DNA of 39,813 nucleotides from a virus (IMGVR_UViG_3300010149_000048:1-39813), one strand, 5' to 3'; numbered from the stretch's first letter, positions 7,469 through 15,365 are shown. Notes: generated by a model from the sequence alone, not told the origin. Numbers and translations: made by a program.

Positions 7469-8227
7469 TTAAAACGGAATCTTACCGTATTGCTGAGGCG
7501 GTTGCTGTGGTTGTTGTGCTTGACCACCCCAAGCAGACTGCTGTTGCTGTTGTGGTTGACTTCCCCAAGCAGATTCTTTTTGCTGTGGTTGGCCCCAAGC
7601 AGGTTGTTGCGACTGCTGTTGTGGTTGTGCGAAATCATCTTTATCTGGATTACAGATATCCATTAATTCTTGTCTTGTTTTTGGTGCAAGAATCTCGAAG
7701 TATGCTAACGGTTTATGTATAGAAGGATCATATACGTCTGAAGCTCCGATGTGTTCTAACAAACTGCCTGCACCTGGAGATTTATCGCCCATTCGACTGA
7801 TTCTAAATCTTTGTCCTTCCAGGCTACCATGTGTTTGATAGAATCTTTCAATTTGTTTCCAAACTGTAGAGCTACGTTTTACGACATACAAAGTGATTTC
7901 GTCTTTATGCACAACGCCTTTACGATCTGTCCACTCACTATGATCAATCACAGTAAGTGCGGCAACCTTACTAGCACGATGACCCATTTCCTTTAAGAAA
8001 TCTTGGCTATCATCGGTAGGTCGTGTAAACCAATTACGCCAATGACCATTCATATTTAAATTATACTCTTGGTATTGAATAGGTGTCGGAATTTTTTGTC
8101 CATTGAAATCAATAGAAGCACCGTCAACAAATGTGATCTCTCTATCTGTTCCGTTCTTCATCCAAAATCTTCTCGTAAATGCAGACTTTTCTGCTTTAAA
8201 AGCATTATCATTATTGAACCAACTCAT
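7469..8227 (-). CDS. Probable ssDNA-binding protein with Gln-rich tail
   Basis: The protein has 252 aa. The globular part (about residues 1-190) has the pattern RRFWMKNGTDREITFVDG, YQEYNLNMNGHWRNWFTRP, and EGQRFRISRMGDKSPGAGS. This resembles a phage family usually placed as ssDNA-binding proteins, although the cysteines many relatives carry after the NWFT segment are absent. The C-terminal 55 residues are low complexity with three AWG units separated by Gln and Pro, ending in YGKIPF. The final hydrophobic IPF recalls the protein-docking tip of bacterial SSB, but without its acidic run. The gene lies between primase and polymerase, which fits a replisome ssDNA-binding role. AGGAGG precedes ATG 8227. 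Confidence 0.68.
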   Translation of the reverse strand: MSWFNNDNAFKAEKSAFTRRFWMKNGTDREITFVDGASIDFNGQKIPTPIQYQEYNLNMNGHWRNWFTRPTDDSQDFLKEMGHRASKVAALTVIDHSEWTDRKGVVHKDEITLYVVKRSSTVWKQIERFYQTHGSLEGQRFRISRMGDKSPGAGSLLEHIGASDVYDPSIHKPLAYFEILAPKTRQELMDICNPDKDDFAQPQQQSQQPAWGQPQQKESAWGSQPQQQQQSAWGGQAQQPQQPPQQYGKIPF

Positions 8228-8356
8228 GTGACCTCCTGTGTCGTGTTTCTTGTTGGTTCAACGTGTTTAACATACAGATTCAATAATGTAAAGAACTATT
8301 TAACAAACAGCTAATTATCCTGTTTCTGTTTGTAAGAAAGATTTATATTTTCTTGA
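8228..8356 (-). other. Non-coding gap between primase and ssDNA-binding protein genes
   Basis: These 129 bases carry no supported gene. They contain the AGGAGG of the downstream gene and weak promoter-like words (TTTACA, GATAAT) whose spacing is not convincing. I see no hairpin followed by a T-run. A separate promoter for the highly needed ssDNA-binding protein would be reasonable here but is not demonstrated. Confidence 0.35.
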
Positions 8357-9331
8357 TTATATGCTCCAATTCTTGCTATTTGTTATTACTGAAATGATTT
8401 GTTGACCAGTGCAGTCACCAAAATCTTTTTTACCTACGTCACCGATACAGGCAACCCTAGTTATGATTTTTTTGTTAAGTTTTTTATAGGCTAATTTTGT
8501 ACCATCAAAACCTGCCTGGTCATAATCTAGTGCTATAATTACTTCGATACCACAAGCTTGTATTAGCTCGACTTGTCTATCACTAATCCTACTACCGAGT
8601 ATAGATACTACAGCATACTCACTAGATAGCCCCGCCTCATTGATTGCTTGATCAGCTTTCATCGCGTCTAGACTACCCTCAACAACTACAATAGTTTTCG
8701 TAGTGTTAATTAACTGACTACCTAGTAGTTGATCGCTTTTTTTGAACTTCCAGTAGTTCAGGTATTTTGGATAGACCGAATCATTTACTGCTCTACCGAC
8801 TGCCCCATACAGATTGTTTTTGAAATCTCGAATCGGAATCACAGCTCTACTAGATGCCTCATCAAAACCCACGCCCCATCTTTTACCTGTCTCCACAGTG
8901 ATACCTCTCTTTAAGAAATATTTACTAAATTTGTTAGCAAATGGTTGCCATAAACTCTCGTCTACTTTTACACGCTTCTCTTCTTGTTTCTTAAAAAAAC
9001 CCTGTGAGGCTAAAGAAGACATACCTAAAGATAAGAAGTTCTTTTCGACTTCTAAACAGTAATCTACTGCAGGCTTCCAAGCGTGATTATGGTACGCAAG
9101 CTTTTTATATAAATATGAGATCTGACCGCATTTAAAACCACAGGTAAAGCAGTTCACTAGAACAGCAGTATCTGTCACTTTGATGCCCATCGATGGTCTT
9201 CGATCTACTTTGTTTTTATGTAGATGAGAGTATGGTGCTAAAGGACAGGGTATTGAGATGTTATCTCCACCTATTCTTAGTTTAAATTTAGATTTAGTCA
9301 GTATATCAATGATAACGTCTTGTTTACTCAT
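8357..9331 (-). CDS. DnaG-like primase with zinc finger and TOPRIM domain
   Basis: The protein has 324 aa. The N-terminal zinc-binding region uses C29, H36 or H38, C61 and C64, in IPCPLAPYSHLH and CFTCGFKC. The TOPRIM fold shows VVVEGSLDA (E218) and IALDYDQAG (D269, D271), the acidic metal site of DnaG-type primases. It should synthesise RNA primers for lagging-strand synthesis with the DnaB-like helicase encoded just upstream. The two genes overlap as TAATG at 9331, which suggests coupled translation. It is shorter than bacterial DnaG and lacks an obvious C-terminal helicase-binding domain. Confidence 0.9.
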   Translation of the reverse strand: MSKQDVIIDILTKSKFKLRIGGDNISIPCPLAPYSHLHKNKVDRRPSMGIKVTDTAVLVNCFTCGFKCGQISYLYKKLAYHNHAWKPAVDYCLEVEKNFLSLGMSSLASQGFFKKQEEKRVKVDESLWQPFANKFSKYFLKRGITVETGKRWGVGFDEASSRAVIPIRDFKNNLYGAVGRAVNDSVYPKYLNYWKFKKSDQLLGSQLINTTKTIVVVEGSLDAMKADQAINEAGLSSEYAVVSILGSRISDRQVELIQACGIEVIIALDYDQAGFDGTKLAYKKLNKKIITRVACIGDVGKKDFGDCTGQQIISVITNSKNWSI

Positions 9332-10554
9332 TACCAGCTCACTCCGTCTGTCATAGAGTCTTGTACTTCAGAGAATTTCATATTGCCGATATCCCAATCG
9401 CACTCAATCTCTGGTCTGTGGCCCTCTCTTTGTTTCAAAACTTTTAACGTCATGCGTCTATTGATCGCTTGATCTTCATCCTGAAACAGACCTAGAATAA
9501 CGTCAGCATCTCTAGCAATATCACCTCCACTGATGTTTGCTGAATTGCCTTTAGTGTTGTCTGCCTGTCGATTAAACTGTACTGTACAAATGATCGGTAT
9601 GCTCGCTTTTTTAGCAAGCTTCTTCATGTCACGAGAGATGTTTAGTAGTCGTTGCCAACCATCTCTTGCACGTTGGTCATCATCCATCAAATACATACCA
9701 TCTACATAAACTATGTCTGGTTTATATCGCTCTATTTTAGATGCTACGTGACTAACTCCTCCAGACTCTTCACCTATAATCGTTAAATTACCTGGAAGGC
9801 TGCCACCAATACTGTTCTTCCACTTACTCTCTGCGATCTTATCAAGTGTTCCTTTTCTTAAATCTTGATAATTCAATCTGTGTTGTAGAGCATCGAATCT
9901 TCTAGCGACCTGTCGGCTTGGCATCTCTTTAGTAAAGTACAGTACATTGAGTCCTGAATTAATATTTGTATGAGCAAATATATTCGTTAACCAAGTTTTA
10001 CCGATTCCTTGCCGAGCTACTATAAGTATGAACTCAGAATCATGGAAACCTTGTGTTGCCTCATCTAATGAAGGAAATGGTGTAGTATAGCCGTCTATCC
10101 CTTCATTTTTCTGTAGCTCTAAATATTGCTCATAACGAGACTCTGCCGTACTTGCCCAATCTACATCTGCTTCGCTTGTGTTAGCATCCTCAATGCGTCT
10201 TACAGCATCTCTTAAGAAGTCTACTGCTTTGTCTACATCTCTACTATTTAATGATGTGTATGCGTCTTGGACAGCACTTAGAGTTAGATTAAAACTGTGA
10301 CGTTTTTTTAATAACTCAATATAGTAAGACAGTGGCTCTGATGGTGGGAAATGCCAATCGTAATCAGGAAACTCTAATTTCATAGCGTCCATTGCAGGAC
10401 CAGTGCCATGGTGTTTGCTGAATCTCACGCTGTATTCGTACATACTAGCGTATTCGCCGACAAACATCTCAGCAGTAACTGAAGCTTCATATAGAACTGC
10501 ATACAGTTCTGTCGAGCCTACACATTTATCAAAAATTTGTTTATCAATATCCAT
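9331..10554 (-). CDS. dnaB: Replicative DNA helicase, DnaB family
   Basis: The protein has 407 aa from ATG 10554, preferred because CAGG lies about six bases upstream; an ATG at 10566 has no clear site. Residues 1-125 form a helical N-terminal domain. The RecA-like motor has Walker A ARQGIGKT (about 180-187), a Walker B strand IVYVDG, and IPIICTVQFNRQAD with the sensor Gln, then GGDIARDADVILGL and LKQREGH. It unwinds DNA 5'-3' at the fork as a hexamer. Primase is encoded immediately downstream and a DnaC-like loader two genes upstream, which completes a standard loading set. Confidence 0.94.
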   Translation of the reverse strand: MDIDKQIFDKCVGSTELYAVLYEASVTAEMFVGEYASMYEYSVRFSKHHGTGPAMDAMKLEFPDYDWHFPPSEPLSYYIELLKKRHSFNLTLSAVQDAYTSLNSRDVDKAVDFLRDAVRRIEDANTSEADVDWASTAESRYEQYLELQKNEGIDGYTTPFPSLDEATQGFHDSEFILIVARQGIGKTWLTNIFAHTNINSGLNVLYFTKEMPSRQVARRFDALQHRLNYQDLRKGTLDKIAESKWKNSIGGSLPGNLTIIGEESGGVSHVASKIERYKPDIVYVDGMYLMDDDQRARDGWQRLLNISRDMKKLAKKASIPIICTVQFNRQADNTKGNSANISGGDIARDADVILGLFQDEDQAINRRMTLKVLKQREGHRPEIECDWDIGNMKFSEVQDSMTDGVSW

Positions 10555-10894
10555 GAATACCTGCATTTTTTGAATATAAGTTTACATTAGAAGACACTAA
10601 AGACCTATCAACAACTATCATCTCTAATACTCTGTTGTCTATTCTCATAGCCTCTTTTGCTTCTTGAAAAGAATTAAAAATTAATGACTCGTAAGTCATC
10701 CCAATAAATTTTGGTTGATTAATATAAATAATAATCGGTGTAGCAAAATAGGTTAACGACCAAAGCCAACTTTGGTTTACTAGTTCATATTTTTTAGGAC
10801 CAATGAAAAACTTACGACCAACTAGTTTAACTACTACGTCTGAATGTACCCAGATGTGTGGTTGTGTAGTGTTTGCTAAATCACCTTTGAACAT
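10544..10894 (-). CDS. Protein of unknown function between loader and helicase
   Basis: The protein has 116 aa and a GGAG site nine bases before ATG 10894. Its middle is hydrophobic and aromatic (NQSWLWSLTYFATPIIIYIN) and the rest is mixed; I recognise no family. The C-terminal coding DNA contains a degenerate copy of the 13-base motif (10603-10615) with flanks that resemble the region upstream of the 74-aa gene at 12625. It lies between the helicase loader and the helicase, so a replication accessory role is possible but inferred only from position. Confidence 0.55.
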   Translation of the reverse strand: MFKGDLANTTQPHIWVHSDVVVKLVGRKFFIGPKKYELVNQSWLWSLTYFATPIIIYINQPKFIGMTYESLIFNSFQEAKEAMRIDNRVLEMIVVDRSLVSSNVNLYSKNAGIHGY

Positions 10895-11521
10895 TTATAG
10901 AATCTCCGCTTTTTTAATGTTAGCCATTTGTCTACGAATATCTTCACCTTTTGCTTCTACTGCAATCATACACTCCATGGCTAGACTAGCGGCACTTTGT
11001 TTATAACGCTCTTTAAACAAAACTGGTGTTAGATTCGTAGTTACGATCGTAGGTCTACACTCTCTACTACGTTTACGCAGTAAATTCTCAAAACATAACT
11101 CTGCAAACCCACTCCCTTTACCTGAGTATTCTTTGCCTAAGTCTTCAATGAGTAAGAAGTCCACACGCTCTACACGTTGTGTCACTGTATTGTCCGTATC
11201 AAATCTACTGCCATCAATATAAGCAAGCTTCAACTCATCAGATAAAATACAGAACGTACTGTACCCTGCTCTCGCTATCTCTTTAAGTAAAGCACAACTA
11301 GTATATGTTTTACCTACTCCGTTATTACCATAAATGAATAAGCCCCAACCTTCGCGGTACTGTGAGTGTAGCTTAACCATGTAAGATCTAAGCACATTTT
11401 TAAGAGTGCTTTCAGGTACATTTTGCATACACGCGGGCCAATATCTACGACCGATATTCATACGTTCCAATACAAAACTGTTTAGTTCAACAGGCTTAGG
11501 ATTTAATGTTCTCATTGTCAT
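10895..11521 (-). CDS. dnaC: DnaC/IstB-like AAA+ ATPase, helicase loader
   Basis: The protein has 208 aa. The AAA+ core has Walker A GNNGVGKT (65-72), Walker B DFLLIEDLGKE, and the sensor segment PTIVTTNLTP. This is the DnaC/IstB subgroup, whose members open the DnaB ring to load it on ssDNA. ATG 11521 is chosen for its GAGG site; the frame is open to a TTG at 11533, but that would lose the ribosome site. The gene sits between the winged-helix initiator candidate upstream and DnaB downstream, matching the usual phage order of origin binder, loader and helicase. Confidence 0.92.
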   Translation of the reverse strand: MTMRTLNPKPVELNSFVLERMNIGRRYWPACMQNVPESTLKNVLRSYMVKLHSQYREGWGLFIYGNNGVGKTYTSCALLKEIARAGYSTFCILSDELKLAYIDGSRFDTDNTVTQRVERVDFLLIEDLGKEYSGKGSGFAELCFENLLRKRSRECRPTIVTTNLTPVLFKERYKQSAASLAMECMIAVEAKGEDIRRQMANIKKAEIL

Positions 11522-11564
11522 AAAACACCTCAATGTTTTTTTTGTTACGTAAATATTAAAAAGA

Positions 11565-12407
11565 TTACCAACCTACTTCTTGGCCTTTTTTTGTTTGTTC
11601 TTGTTGATAATGTGAACCCCAAGATGGGTTGTTATTTTGTAGATCTCCATCAATAATCATTGGAAAGATGGAATTACGAAAGCCCCAAAAGATACCCATA
11701 TTAGGATAACCGCGAATATTGAACTTAGGTGCGATGTTCTCCCAATTCTCAACTGATTGGGTCACTACCTTAGCTACATCCGATGCACCATAGATTTTGA
11801 TCAACTCAGCACCATGTTTCAAGTCTTTCTTGTAGAATCTTGGTGGAGCAGACTTCCAACCCTTCTTCTTCCACTCTGATGCTAGTAATAACTCAATGTC
11901 TTTAGAGTTGTATTCATCGACAGACTTATTGATAAATGACTCTATTCGCTTCCAGTGGCTTGATTTAGTAGTTACAGGCACTCTAGTTAAAGATTTGTCT
12001 ATAGCTAACTCATTATTGGCATCAACGAGCTTCTCTAACTCACTCTTAGCCTTCTCTTGTACTGTAGTTTGTTCTACCATAGGTACTTTAGCAATACTTT
12101 TTAAGGCTGTTATCAGTGGACTGTAATCATACTCTACTGTACGTGCATCAACACCTGCTGTGACTTTAAGGAAACCCTTGAACCTCAAACTTCTAAAGTA
12201 CATTCTGATTGTTTGCTCAGATTTACCTGTGACGTTTGCAAAAAGTTTAACCGTTGGGAAGCTCTCTTTACCCAACCAGACATGATCTAGTAGATGCATG
12301 ACTAGCATTGCTTCTTCCATTGAAATATTAATTTTTTTATAGTTTTGTAAGAAACATCTACTAAACGGAGCAAAACCATAATTCTCAAGTCCTTGCCAAT
12401 TTAACAT
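11565..12407 (-). CDS. Winged-helix replication initiation protein candidate
   Basis: The protein has 280 aa. Residues 25-85 read as a winged helix (ISMEEAMLVMHLLDHV, then VTGKSEQTIRMYFRSLRFKGFL), as in DnaD/RepA-like or phage replication organiser proteins. A charged linker follows, then a C-terminal region with WKRIESFINKS and FIYKK-like basic patches, ending in a polar Gln/Asn tail. It lies immediately before the DnaC-like loader, the usual place of an origin-binding protein that recruits the loader. The start overlaps the end of the previous gene by seven bases and has AAGGAAG. The domain is seen; the initiator role is inferred from context. Confidence 0.68.
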   Translation of the reverse strand: MLNWQGLENYGFAPFSRCFLQNYKKINISMEEAMLVMHLLDHVWLGKESFPTVKLFANVTGKSEQTIRMYFRSLRFKGFLKVTAGVDARTVEYDYSPLITALKSIAKVPMVEQTTVQEKAKSELEKLVDANNELAIDKSLTRVPVTTKSSHWKRIESFINKSVDEYNSKDIELLLASEWKKKGWKSAPPRFYKKDLKHGAELIKIYGASDVAKVVTQSVENWENIAPKFNIRGYPNMGIFWGFRNSIFPMIIDGDLQNNNPSWGSHYQQEQTKKGQEVGW

Positions 12408-12625
12408 GATGTTTCTTCCTTCTGACTATAATCGTTTAAGTCAACGTCTACTGCTGTTTCATCTCCTACAACCATGCGACCTAGTTGGGCCACTATTGCC
12501 TTACCTTCTTCACAGTTTGTCGCATATAAATACACTGCCTGGACTACCATGTTAGCTAGAGATTTTCCTGCTAGCGTTTTAATATCAATGACAAGCTCTT
12601 GCTCATCTGCTCTCAACTTAACCAT
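12401..12625 (-). CDS. Small acidic protein of unknown function
   Basis: The protein has 74 aa from ATG 12625, which has TAGGAG upstream. The frame is open to 12670 (encoding an extension MIVVDKSIVSF), but that start has no ribosome site and the stretch holds the 13-base motif, so it is probably leader. The protein has a helical hydrophobic centre (LANMVVQAVYLYATNCEEGKAIV) and an acidic end. No family is recognised. It is the second gene of the replication module. Confidence 0.55.
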   Translation of the reverse strand: MVKLRADEQELVIDIKTLAGKSLANMVVQAVYLYATNCEEGKAIVAQLGRMVVGDETAVDVDLNDYSQKEETSC

Positions 12626-12651
12626 TATTTTTCTCCTAAAAGATACTATGG

Positions 12652-12692
12652 ACTTGTCAACAACTATCATTAGTATTAAATATTGTCAATAA
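12652..12692 (-). promoter_or_regulatory. 13-base motif plus a degenerate second copy upstream of the 74-aa gene
   Basis: GTTGTTGACAAGT occupies 12664-12652 on the minus strand. A related word TTATTGACAA lies at 12692-12683, 29 bases upstream, and is part of an 11-base palindrome TATTGACAATA. Both contain TTGACA, but no convincing -10 box follows at 16 to 18 bases, so this may be an operator rather than a promoter. Confidence 0.45.
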
Positions 12693-12708
12693 TTATTATA
12701 TATATTTT

Positions 12709-13005
12709 TTATAGGCTTTTTTTCTCGTAAACTGCTAGTGAGTATAAACTACCAATTAACTGGTGTTTAGAAACCCAAGACCCTACTCGGCTAGGTAAAG
12801 CACCTCCTCCTATTAAAACAACTACTGAACAAGGTGCTTTAGCCTCTACTAGAGACACGTCTTTTAATGACTTAAATATAAGTAATTGCTCACCTTCCAT
12901 CATATAAGATGTTTCTTTAGAATTATAGGTGTATATAGCTCTACCAACCAAATTAGTATAATAACTTGCTAAACTAAGAGCTTTATCTCTTTTTATATAT
13001 TTCAT
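12709..13005 (-). CDS. Protein of unknown function, first gene of the replication module
   Basis: The protein has 98 aa and no recognisable family. It shows alternating polar and hydrophobic segments (PCSVVVLIGGGALPSRVG). The ribosome site before ATG 13005 is weak. It lies directly downstream of the tandem 13-base motifs and the transcription terminator of the structural operon, so it is likely the first product of the replication transcript. First genes of phage early operons are often host-takeover or regulatory proteins; nothing in the sequence shows that here. Confidence 0.5.
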   Translation of the reverse strand: MKYIKRDKALSLASYYTNLVGRAIYTYNSKETSYMMEGEQLLIFKSLKDVSLVEAKAPCSVVVLIGGGALPSRVGSWVSKHQLIGSLYSLAVYEKKSL

Positions 13006-13040
13006 AAAAAACTTTTATCTTTCATTAATTTAAGTAATAA

Positions 13041-13116
13041 AGAAATAGGTTGGCGACTTGTCAACAACTTTCTTAAAAAGAAATAGGTCGGTGACTTGTC
13101 AACAACTTTTAACATA
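13041..13116 (-). repeat. Two tandem 38-bp repeats carrying the 13-base motif
   Basis: The units are 13041-13078 and 13079-13116. The first 31 bases of the units differ at two positions only, and each contains ACTTGTCAACAAC on the plus strand (13056-13068 and 13094-13106). On the minus strand each gives TTGACA. About 18 bases after the second copy in transcription order lie T-rich words (TTATTA) that make only a poor -10 box. The repeats separate the structural and replication modules, so they may be promoter-operator sites or origin iterons. Confidence 0.7.
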
Positions 13117-13149
13117 AAAAAACCACCCACTAGTTGAACTAGCGGATGG
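13116..13149 (-). terminator. Rho-independent terminator of the structural operon
   Basis: The arms 13149-13138 and 13134-13123 form a 12-bp stem with a three-base loop, followed on the minus strand by seven T (13122-13116). Two pairs are G-U only when the minus strand is transcribed and would be A-C mismatches in plus-strand RNA, which supports minus-strand use. It stands 56 bases after the last structural-side gene. Confidence 0.85.
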
Positions 13150-13158
13150 CATTGTCTC

Positions 13159-13201
13159 TTATATATAATATATATATTATTATTATTATATACTATATAA
13201 G
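13159..13201. other. AT-rich tract in the module boundary
   Basis: This run consists almost only of T and A (TATATAATATATATATTATT type). With the tandem repeats 40 bases away and the replication initiator gene nearby, it could be a DNA-unwinding element of an origin. It could equally be a spacer. No gene is present. Confidence 0.35.
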
Positions 13202-13204
13202 GAA

Positions 13205-13564
13205 CTATGGTCTGAACTTTATCCAGGCGTATCGTTTTCTTCTTAGTAAATATCTTGGGTCATTGTCATATTCATATGCTTCTTGCTCTAGAGATATTCT
13301 GCGATAAGCTAATGGCCCGTTACGATACAACCATAAACCCCAAAAATACTCTAGTGCGTAGACTACTAGAAAACCTACAATAAATGTTTCTAAGAACTGT
13401 TGAAAATGTATACACTCATGCCGTCTGGTTTTATCTGAGATCTTACCTCGGCTAAATACAATAAAAAACAAAGTGATCGCATTTATCTCGATCGGCACAA
13501 AGTACGATAAGTATTTAGGAACACTACTGTTTTCTACATATATAGGAGTAAGATTCTTAAGCAT
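13205..13564 (-). CDS. Small membrane protein with HExxH metallopeptidase motif
   Basis: The protein has 119 aa. It carries RRHECIHFQQ, with H49-E50-x2-H53, followed by a transmembrane helix (about 60-80, TFIVGFLVVYALEYFWGLWLY) and then SLEQEAYEYD, where E93 or E95 could be the third zinc ligand. An N-terminal hydrophobic stretch (about 18-37) may also enter the membrane. The motif order suggests a tiny zinc-dependent peptidase-like protein in the inner membrane. It is the last gene before the terminator, next to tail fibre genes and not far from the lysis genes. It could act in lysis, superinfection exclusion or host modification; the sequence does not decide. Confidence 0.6.
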   Translation of the reverse strand: MLKNLTPIYVENSSVPKYLSYFVPIEINAITLFFIVFSRGKISDKTRRHECIHFQQFLETFIVGFLVVYALEYFWGLWLYRNGPLAYRRISLEQEAYEYDNDPRYLLRRKRYAWIKFRP

Positions 13565-13572
13565 AATAAAAC

Positions 13573-14973
13573 CTAATTTTTGAATGTTTCATAGACAAAA
13601 TCAACCACATCACTAGCTTCTAATGCATAAGCACTACTTCCGTTCCAAATGAATTTATCGTTTGCGACAATATCTGAAAGGGATCTAGCTGTAGTAGCTG
13701 CACTAGGGTTAGCAAAATAACCCTCTCCAGCACTCTCATTACCGCTGCCGTTGCTTAATTGTATTCTCACGCCATTGACGAATACACTTACAATAGAATC
13801 AGCCGCAGGAGTGTAACCAATCGTTAGGCCCGTATCGCCGTCATCGCTAGAAACAGCACTAGGGTTTCTACTTAACTCAGAGATTACACTTGCGACAGGA
13901 GATCTAAGTCCGCCACTAGTAGCATCTACAGATCCTTCCGAATGTAAAGCGACTTTTAGACCAGAGTTACCTAGAGATAATGCACTATTAGCAGAATCTA
14001 ATTGTATATTAACAGCACCCCCACTTAAATAAAGTCCTGTAGGGCCTGCAACATTAACAGATAGCTCACCACTAGTCGCTGATAGCCCTGAAGACTTAAT
14101 ACTGCCCACTAGCTCAACGATTGACAACTCTTTAGTAGTACCACTTGCATTTATAACTATAGTGTCACTACCTACCGTTACAGAGCTTGCATCAGCTAAA
14201 GTAGATACGTCAAGCTTAACGCCGTTAGCACCTACGGCAAGACCAGAATTAGAGTCTAGGTCTACACTCAAAGTGTTACCAGACTTACTAATACCATCTC
14301 CTGCTGTTACACTACCGCCACCACTAAATTGTGTGTATGTAATATCATTAGTACCGAGAGTAGGGTTAGAATCGTGAGTAGCTACAAAACCACTATCTCC
14401 GTTAGTTGTACCTTTTTCGATAAAACAGAAAGAGCCTGGAGACAATTCAGCAGATGTGTTTGAGTCACTAGCTCTTGTCAATACTAGAGTAGCTCCGTTC
14501 AACAAACCAACAGTATAAATTCCATTGACAGTTTGATCAGCACCACCGCTGTTAATATTGATACCGTCTTTGATCAATACGCGATCACCTACAGATAGAG
14601 GTTGTCCATCGACAGTAAACGTGTCTGCTGTAGCGTTAAAACCACCGTCCCCATCAGCAAGAGTGATTGTACCTGAACCCGCGTTAACACTGCTTGAAGC
14701 AGATACAGCTAAAATAGCAGTAGTAGCCGCTACAACAGATTCTTTAATATCAAGCCCTTGCAACTGACCGTCTACATAATTTTTTGTAGCTACGTGATTA
14801 GATGCGGTAGGCTCTTGCACAGAGACTGCACCTGTAAATGCAAAATCTTGAGATAAATCAAGTTTAGCTGGTGTAATCGTTCCTGCTAGTTTAGCAGTAG
14901 TGATTGCTGAATCAATAATGTTTGCAGTGCTAATCGTAGCATCTGCAATCTGTTTTCCTTTGATTTTAGACAT
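13573..14973 (-). CDS. Tail fibre or adhesin-like structural protein
   Basis: The 466-aa protein is rich in Ser, Gly, Thr, Ala and Asn and predicted mostly beta. The N-terminus MSKIKGKQIADATIST resembles that of the gene at 17316 (MKVKGKQLEDTLRTS). The segment ATKNYVDGQLQGLDIKESVV is a module common in phage tail fibre proteins. Repeated short units of the type SLGNSGLKV and LAVGANGVKLDV indicate a fibrous shaft. A ribosome site AAGGAG lies ten bases before ATG 14973. It is the largest member of the fibre-gene run from 18.1 to 13.6 kb, and is likely displayed at the tail tip for receptor contact. Confidence 0.75.
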   Translation of the reverse strand: MSKIKGKQIADATISTANIIDSAITTAKLAGTITPAKLDLSQDFAFTGAVSVQEPTASNHVATKNYVDGQLQGLDIKESVVAATTAILAVSASSSVNAGSGTITLADGDGGFNATADTFTVDGQPLSVGDRVLIKDGININSGGADQTVNGIYTVGLLNGATLVLTRASDSNTSAELSPGSFCFIEKGTTNGDSGFVATHDSNPTLGTNDITYTQFSGGGSVTAGDGISKSGNTLSVDLDSNSGLAVGANGVKLDVSTLADASSVTVGSDTIVINASGTTKELSIVELVGSIKSSGLSATSGELSVNVAGPTGLYLSGGAVNIQLDSANSALSLGNSGLKVALHSEGSVDATSGGLRSPVASVISELSRNPSAVSSDDGDTGLTIGYTPAADSIVSVFVNGVRIQLSNGSGNESAGEGYFANPSAATTARSLSDIVANDKFIWNGSSAYALEASDVVDFVYETFKN

Positions 14974-14997
14974 AACTTCTATACTCCTTTTTTAAAA

Positions 14998-15354
14998 TTA
15001 TCTAATTATTATTGTGACGAGATCCCCAGCCACACGATTAGGGGCATCTAGATGATTGGGTACAATGATAGCCTCGTGATCTGCAGTGTTGTCCATATAA
15101 ACAGCACCGTTTTCAATATTAAGCTCTCCCCCTTCATTAGGTATATCTCTAGAAGCTTTTGCTAATACTTGACCCTGCATAACCATTTCCACGACATATT
15201 CATTAGTTGAATTTGCTTTGAGCGTTGCGTTAGTTCTTGCCACACCTAAAGGGGTTACAAGAGTGCTTGCTTTCGTCCATTTTTGTGATAAGGCATCAAA
15301 AGATAAAACATCACCTGTTGTTACGCCACTGTCGGTTAATACTCTAATCCACAT
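14998..15354 (-). CDS. Small beta-rich structural protein, fibre-cluster member
   Basis: The protein has 118 aa with the pattern GDVLSFDALSQKWTKASTLV, TPLGVARTNA, EYVVEMVMQGQVLAKA and VAGDLVTIIIR, which reads as a compact beta barrel. Similar small beta proteins occur as decoration proteins or fibre accessory domains, but I cannot assign a family. AGGAG precedes ATG 15354. It lies within the fibre cluster and is probably virion-associated. Confidence 0.58.
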   Translation of the reverse strand: MWIRVLTDSGVTTGDVLSFDALSQKWTKASTLVTPLGVARTNATLKANSTNEYVVEMVMQGQVLAKASRDIPNEGGELNIENGAVYMDNTADHEAIIVPNHLDAPNRVAGDLVTIIIR

Positions 15355-15365
15355 GAATATTACTC

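Noticed and set aside
7432-7722. Plus-strand Val-rich frames opposite the Gln-rich tail of the ssDNA-binding protein
   Set aside because: The repetitive composition is the mirror of Gln and Trp codons in the real gene; no ribosome site or family.
8228-8356. Possible small RNA or extra promoter before the ssDNA-binding protein gene
   Set aside because: No stable hairpin with T-run and no well-spaced promoter boxes could be seen.
12626-12670. Longer version of the 74-aa gene starting at 12670
   Set aside because: No ribosome site before 12670, whereas 12625 has TAGGAG; the extra codons coincide with the repeated DNA motif.
13002-13025. Seven-codon leader frame (MKDKSFL) ending in an ATGA overlap with the gene at 13005
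   Set aside because: No ribosome site before it, and such short frames arise easily in AT-rich DNA.
13041-13116. Tandem repeats considered as a CRISPR array
   Set aside because: Only two units, with no unique spacers between them, and no cas genes; the Cas4-like nuclease alone is common in phages.
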